From contig CM034107.1 of assembly GCA_019914945.1 (NCBI GenBank), positions 3,658,001 to 3,722,000 of the forward strand: DNA of 64,000 bases. Reading direction: 5' to 3'. The stretch is from Typha latifolia (taxonomy: Eukaryota > Streptophyta > Magnoliopsida > Poales > Typhaceae). Positions within the stretch are counted from its first letter, which is position 1. The number at the start of each line of letters is the position of its first letter. Under the pieces are notes generated by a model. It was given only the letters and a program-made list of their open reading frames with translations, was not told where the DNA came from and searched no databases. This document shows positions 61,589-64,000 of this stretch, in pieces. The position numbers were made by a program, and so were the translations under genes.

Positions 61589-61597
61589 TATTTTATA
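61589..61597 (-). promoter_or_regulatory. TATA box of the cyclin D gene
   Basis: TATAAAATA on the minus strand, about 150 bases upstream of the ATG at 61440. That spacing leaves a 5' UTR of roughly 120 bases with a (GAA)n-type run, which is reasonable for a plant gene. Confidence 0.5.
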
Positions 61598-61599
61598 TT

Positions 61600-62249
61600 G
61601 CTTGTCCCTCTTCTTCCTTTATAGATTTTTTTCATTTCCCACCCTACCTTATTATATATTTATTATGACATAAGAAAATTTATAAAAGAATACTACATGT
61701 TTTGCTTTTATTGCCATAAAAGGTATTTACAATTAATTTAAGTCTTAAATTTAAACAGAACTCTAGAATATTACATTATTTTCAAAATAAGTAAAATAAA
61801 ATATTTAAAATACCTATCAAAAAGCTGTCTAAGAGGTGAGTGAGGTTATATTAATTTAATTCATCTATAGAGTAATTGCTGCTAAATTTAATGCACACAT
61901 CGGATAATAAATACCCATAAAATAGTGTTCTTTTAATAAATTTTCAGATGATTAACATCCTATCTTTCCATTATTCTTTCTAATTCAGCCAATATATGTA
62001 TTGTTTTACATCTGAACCATTATTATATTTGTTGTTAGATTTTCAGAAGAAGACAAAATAAATATATTAATATAGGGTGCGAAGTGAAAAGTCCCCTCTT
62101 TTATTGCTACAACTTTTACTGTGCTCGGAGAGTGTGGCACAGTGACAGAGGGTTGAAATGAGAGAAAAAGTATGGAATTTAATTGGATGGGCGTCGCCAC
62201 GCCACAACTGTCCATATCTTTTATTTTTCCACTATATCTTTCTTACTAT

Positions 62250-62291
<42 letters not shown>

Positions 62292-64000
62292 CTTAACTTT
62301 TTAGTAAATACTTTTTTATGTTGGGTTTCTAAAAGAAACATTGGAAATATATGTAATTTTCTAATTCCTATGGTTAGAATAAGAATATGTGCAAAATTGC
62401 AACCTTATGTTCCTTCCTCACCCACTGGTATAATATAGACCTCGTTCTGGAGTGTAAAAACGAATGGAATTGTAGCAATCACATTTTATTTATTTTGTGA
62501 TTTATACTTAGTTTTAAAGTTTTTGCACTCAGACTCTTTTCTTTTTTAATTTTTATTTAATACTATCCGTTAATTCAGACGATACCTATAAACGAATATT
62601 TTGTTATAATATATAAAATAATTAATAAATACTTAAATTATTTCTGTATTCTTTCATAGAGGGGAAGAGATGAGAAAAAGAAATAACGAGGGTATGTTAA
62701 TAATTTTGTCGATGTCAGTTAGTTAAAATAAAGTGTTAAATTAGAATTATAAAGAAAAATAAAAAGTAAGATTATAAAAGTCTTAAAAATAAATAAAATG
62801 TGAATCACAAAATATATAAAATATAGGATATGATTTATAAAATTCTAAAATAAAAGTTCTTAGAGGTACATAGTTGGCATTTGTACAAAATAACTAAACT
62901 GGTTTTTCTATTTTGTAATACCACCCATTTATTATCTCACTTAATCATAGATAGTAAATAAGAAATTCGGACATATAGGTAATGTGTTATTAGATTTAAT
63001 TATTCTAATAAATAAAGAAAACTGGTTTAAACAACATCACTGAGAACAACCAACTCTAACCTCAAACAATATTATGAAAAAAATATTTGATGGTTGGTGA
63101 TCGGTGGTTTGGTAGCTTAGTTCGATTCGGTTGATGGCTCGACAATACGGTTAGCTTAAAAAAATAGCTTGACAACATCACGAATGATTCAAAAATATAT
63201 ATATATATATACATAAAAAAAATAAGGTATCAAGCCAAAAGCTGATGCCTTATTTTCAATTTCACTTTTAATTTTTTAAAAAAATATTCTAATTATAAAT
63301 TTCAACTAAACTGATGCGGCTAAAATTCAACTCAAAAAATACTCTTACAAATACTGGCAAAGGTTTCCGCTTGCATTAGAGATGTCTTGACATCCAGACT
63401 AAGGCTTATAGAAAAATAAAAAGAGAATATTTAATAGATGAATGGTCACAAGATCACCCCTAAATCATTGTTAAATTTACATGGGAAGTCATAATAATAA
63501 AAATCTATGAAATATGTGATCCAAATGGAGTGACCAGGAAATGTGCCCATTATGGCATAGATATCAGTAGCACTTCCAGATATCCTCTCAATTTATTAGA
63601 AGCATTTTCCAAAGCTCCTTAATTTTCTAACATCTCCTACCTCTTACGCAATGGTATCAACTGGCAGAGGAGACTCAATCCATTCCAAAGCCCCTTAGAT
63701 TCTGCCAATCTTATAATAATCAAGCACGAAAAACTATGAGCACTAGCGAACTTTAAGTTGCTTACCCACAAAGATCTCTCTCATTCCCCAGAATAAATTT
63801 CATCAAACACCAATTAGACTTGTGCATAGATACACCAGAAGCTAACAGTATCAACAAATAGATATATTTTAACTACTCTAAATTTCTTTGTAAAGGTGTG
63901 TGTGTGTGTGTGGTAATATGGACACTCGCCCATGCATCACTGAGTTTAAAGGCACCAATGATGAAAATTAAAAAAATAAAGAACACAATGCAAGTTCCAA
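61600..64000. other. AT-rich intergenic end of the window
   Basis: No gene is supported on either strand. It holds an (AT)n run at about 62250-62284, shorter AT runs at about 63195-63210, and a (GT)n run at about 63896-63912. The sequence at 63360-63800 is less AT-rich and might be an intron or UTR of a gene beyond the window, but nothing proves it. Confidence 0.5.

Noticed and set aside
1..64000. CRISPR arrays, bacterial operons or viral insertions
   Set aside because: The direct repeats seen are adjacent tandem copies without regular spacers, and all recognised genes are plant nuclear genes with introns or PPR/RLK/NLR architecture.

Overview
This is a window of plant nuclear DNA. It has long AT-rich intergenic stretches, GT-AG introns, many microsatellites, and genes whose first exons are much more GC-rich than the rest (RPB3, cyclin D, both cyclase genes, the PPR gene). 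That 5'-to-3' GC gradient, together with a CC-type NLR whose C-terminus looks monocot-like, suggests a commelinid monocot (pineapple- or banana-like). The species is my inference and is not proven. There is no bacterial, organellar or viral segment.

Layout. (1) Positions 1-94 may hold the tail of an upstream gene. (2) 1367-8410 (+): ten-exon gene for an organelle-targeted DedA/VTT-type membrane protein, with introns full of young tandem duplications and one terminal-inverted-repeat element. (3) 10740-16709 (-): exostosin-family (GT47) glycosyltransferase, six exons. (4) 17511-20034 (-): LRR receptor-like kinase with a degenerate, probably inactive kinase domain. (5) 20.0-29.0 kb: gene-poor, with two MITE-like elements. 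(6) 29054-31441 (-): intronless P-class PPR protein. (7) 33706-36520 (-): CC-NBS-LRR gene with a frame break near its N-terminus. (8) 36.6-40.0 kb: repeats. (9) 40320-43881 and 46029-50061 (both -): two complete six-exon cyclase-family (kynurenine-formamidase-like) genes, made by a tandem duplication of about 4-4.5 kb. (10) 50259-51253: element with long inverted termini and a GC-rich core. (11) 51675-54833 (+): RNA polymerase II/IV/V subunit 3. (12) 54.8-60.2 kb: repeat-rich; a hAT-like MITE nested in another repeat, a LINE RNase H relic, a higher-order tandem array and a perfect 19-bp hairpin. (13) 60201-61440 (-): D-type cyclin. (14) 61.6-64.0 kb: AT-rich, no gene seen.

The genes do not form a pathway. 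They are ordinary independent plant loci: housekeeping (RPB3, PPR, GT47, DedA), cell cycle (cyclin D), and receptor or immune families (RLK, NLR). The only functional cluster is the duplicated cyclase pair. I did not find a convincing new biological system. The most notable signals are the repeat families shared within the window, the lesion in the NLR, the pseudokinase receptor and the hairpin near the cyclin gene. Exon coordinates were derived by hand from reading-frame continuity and splice sites.
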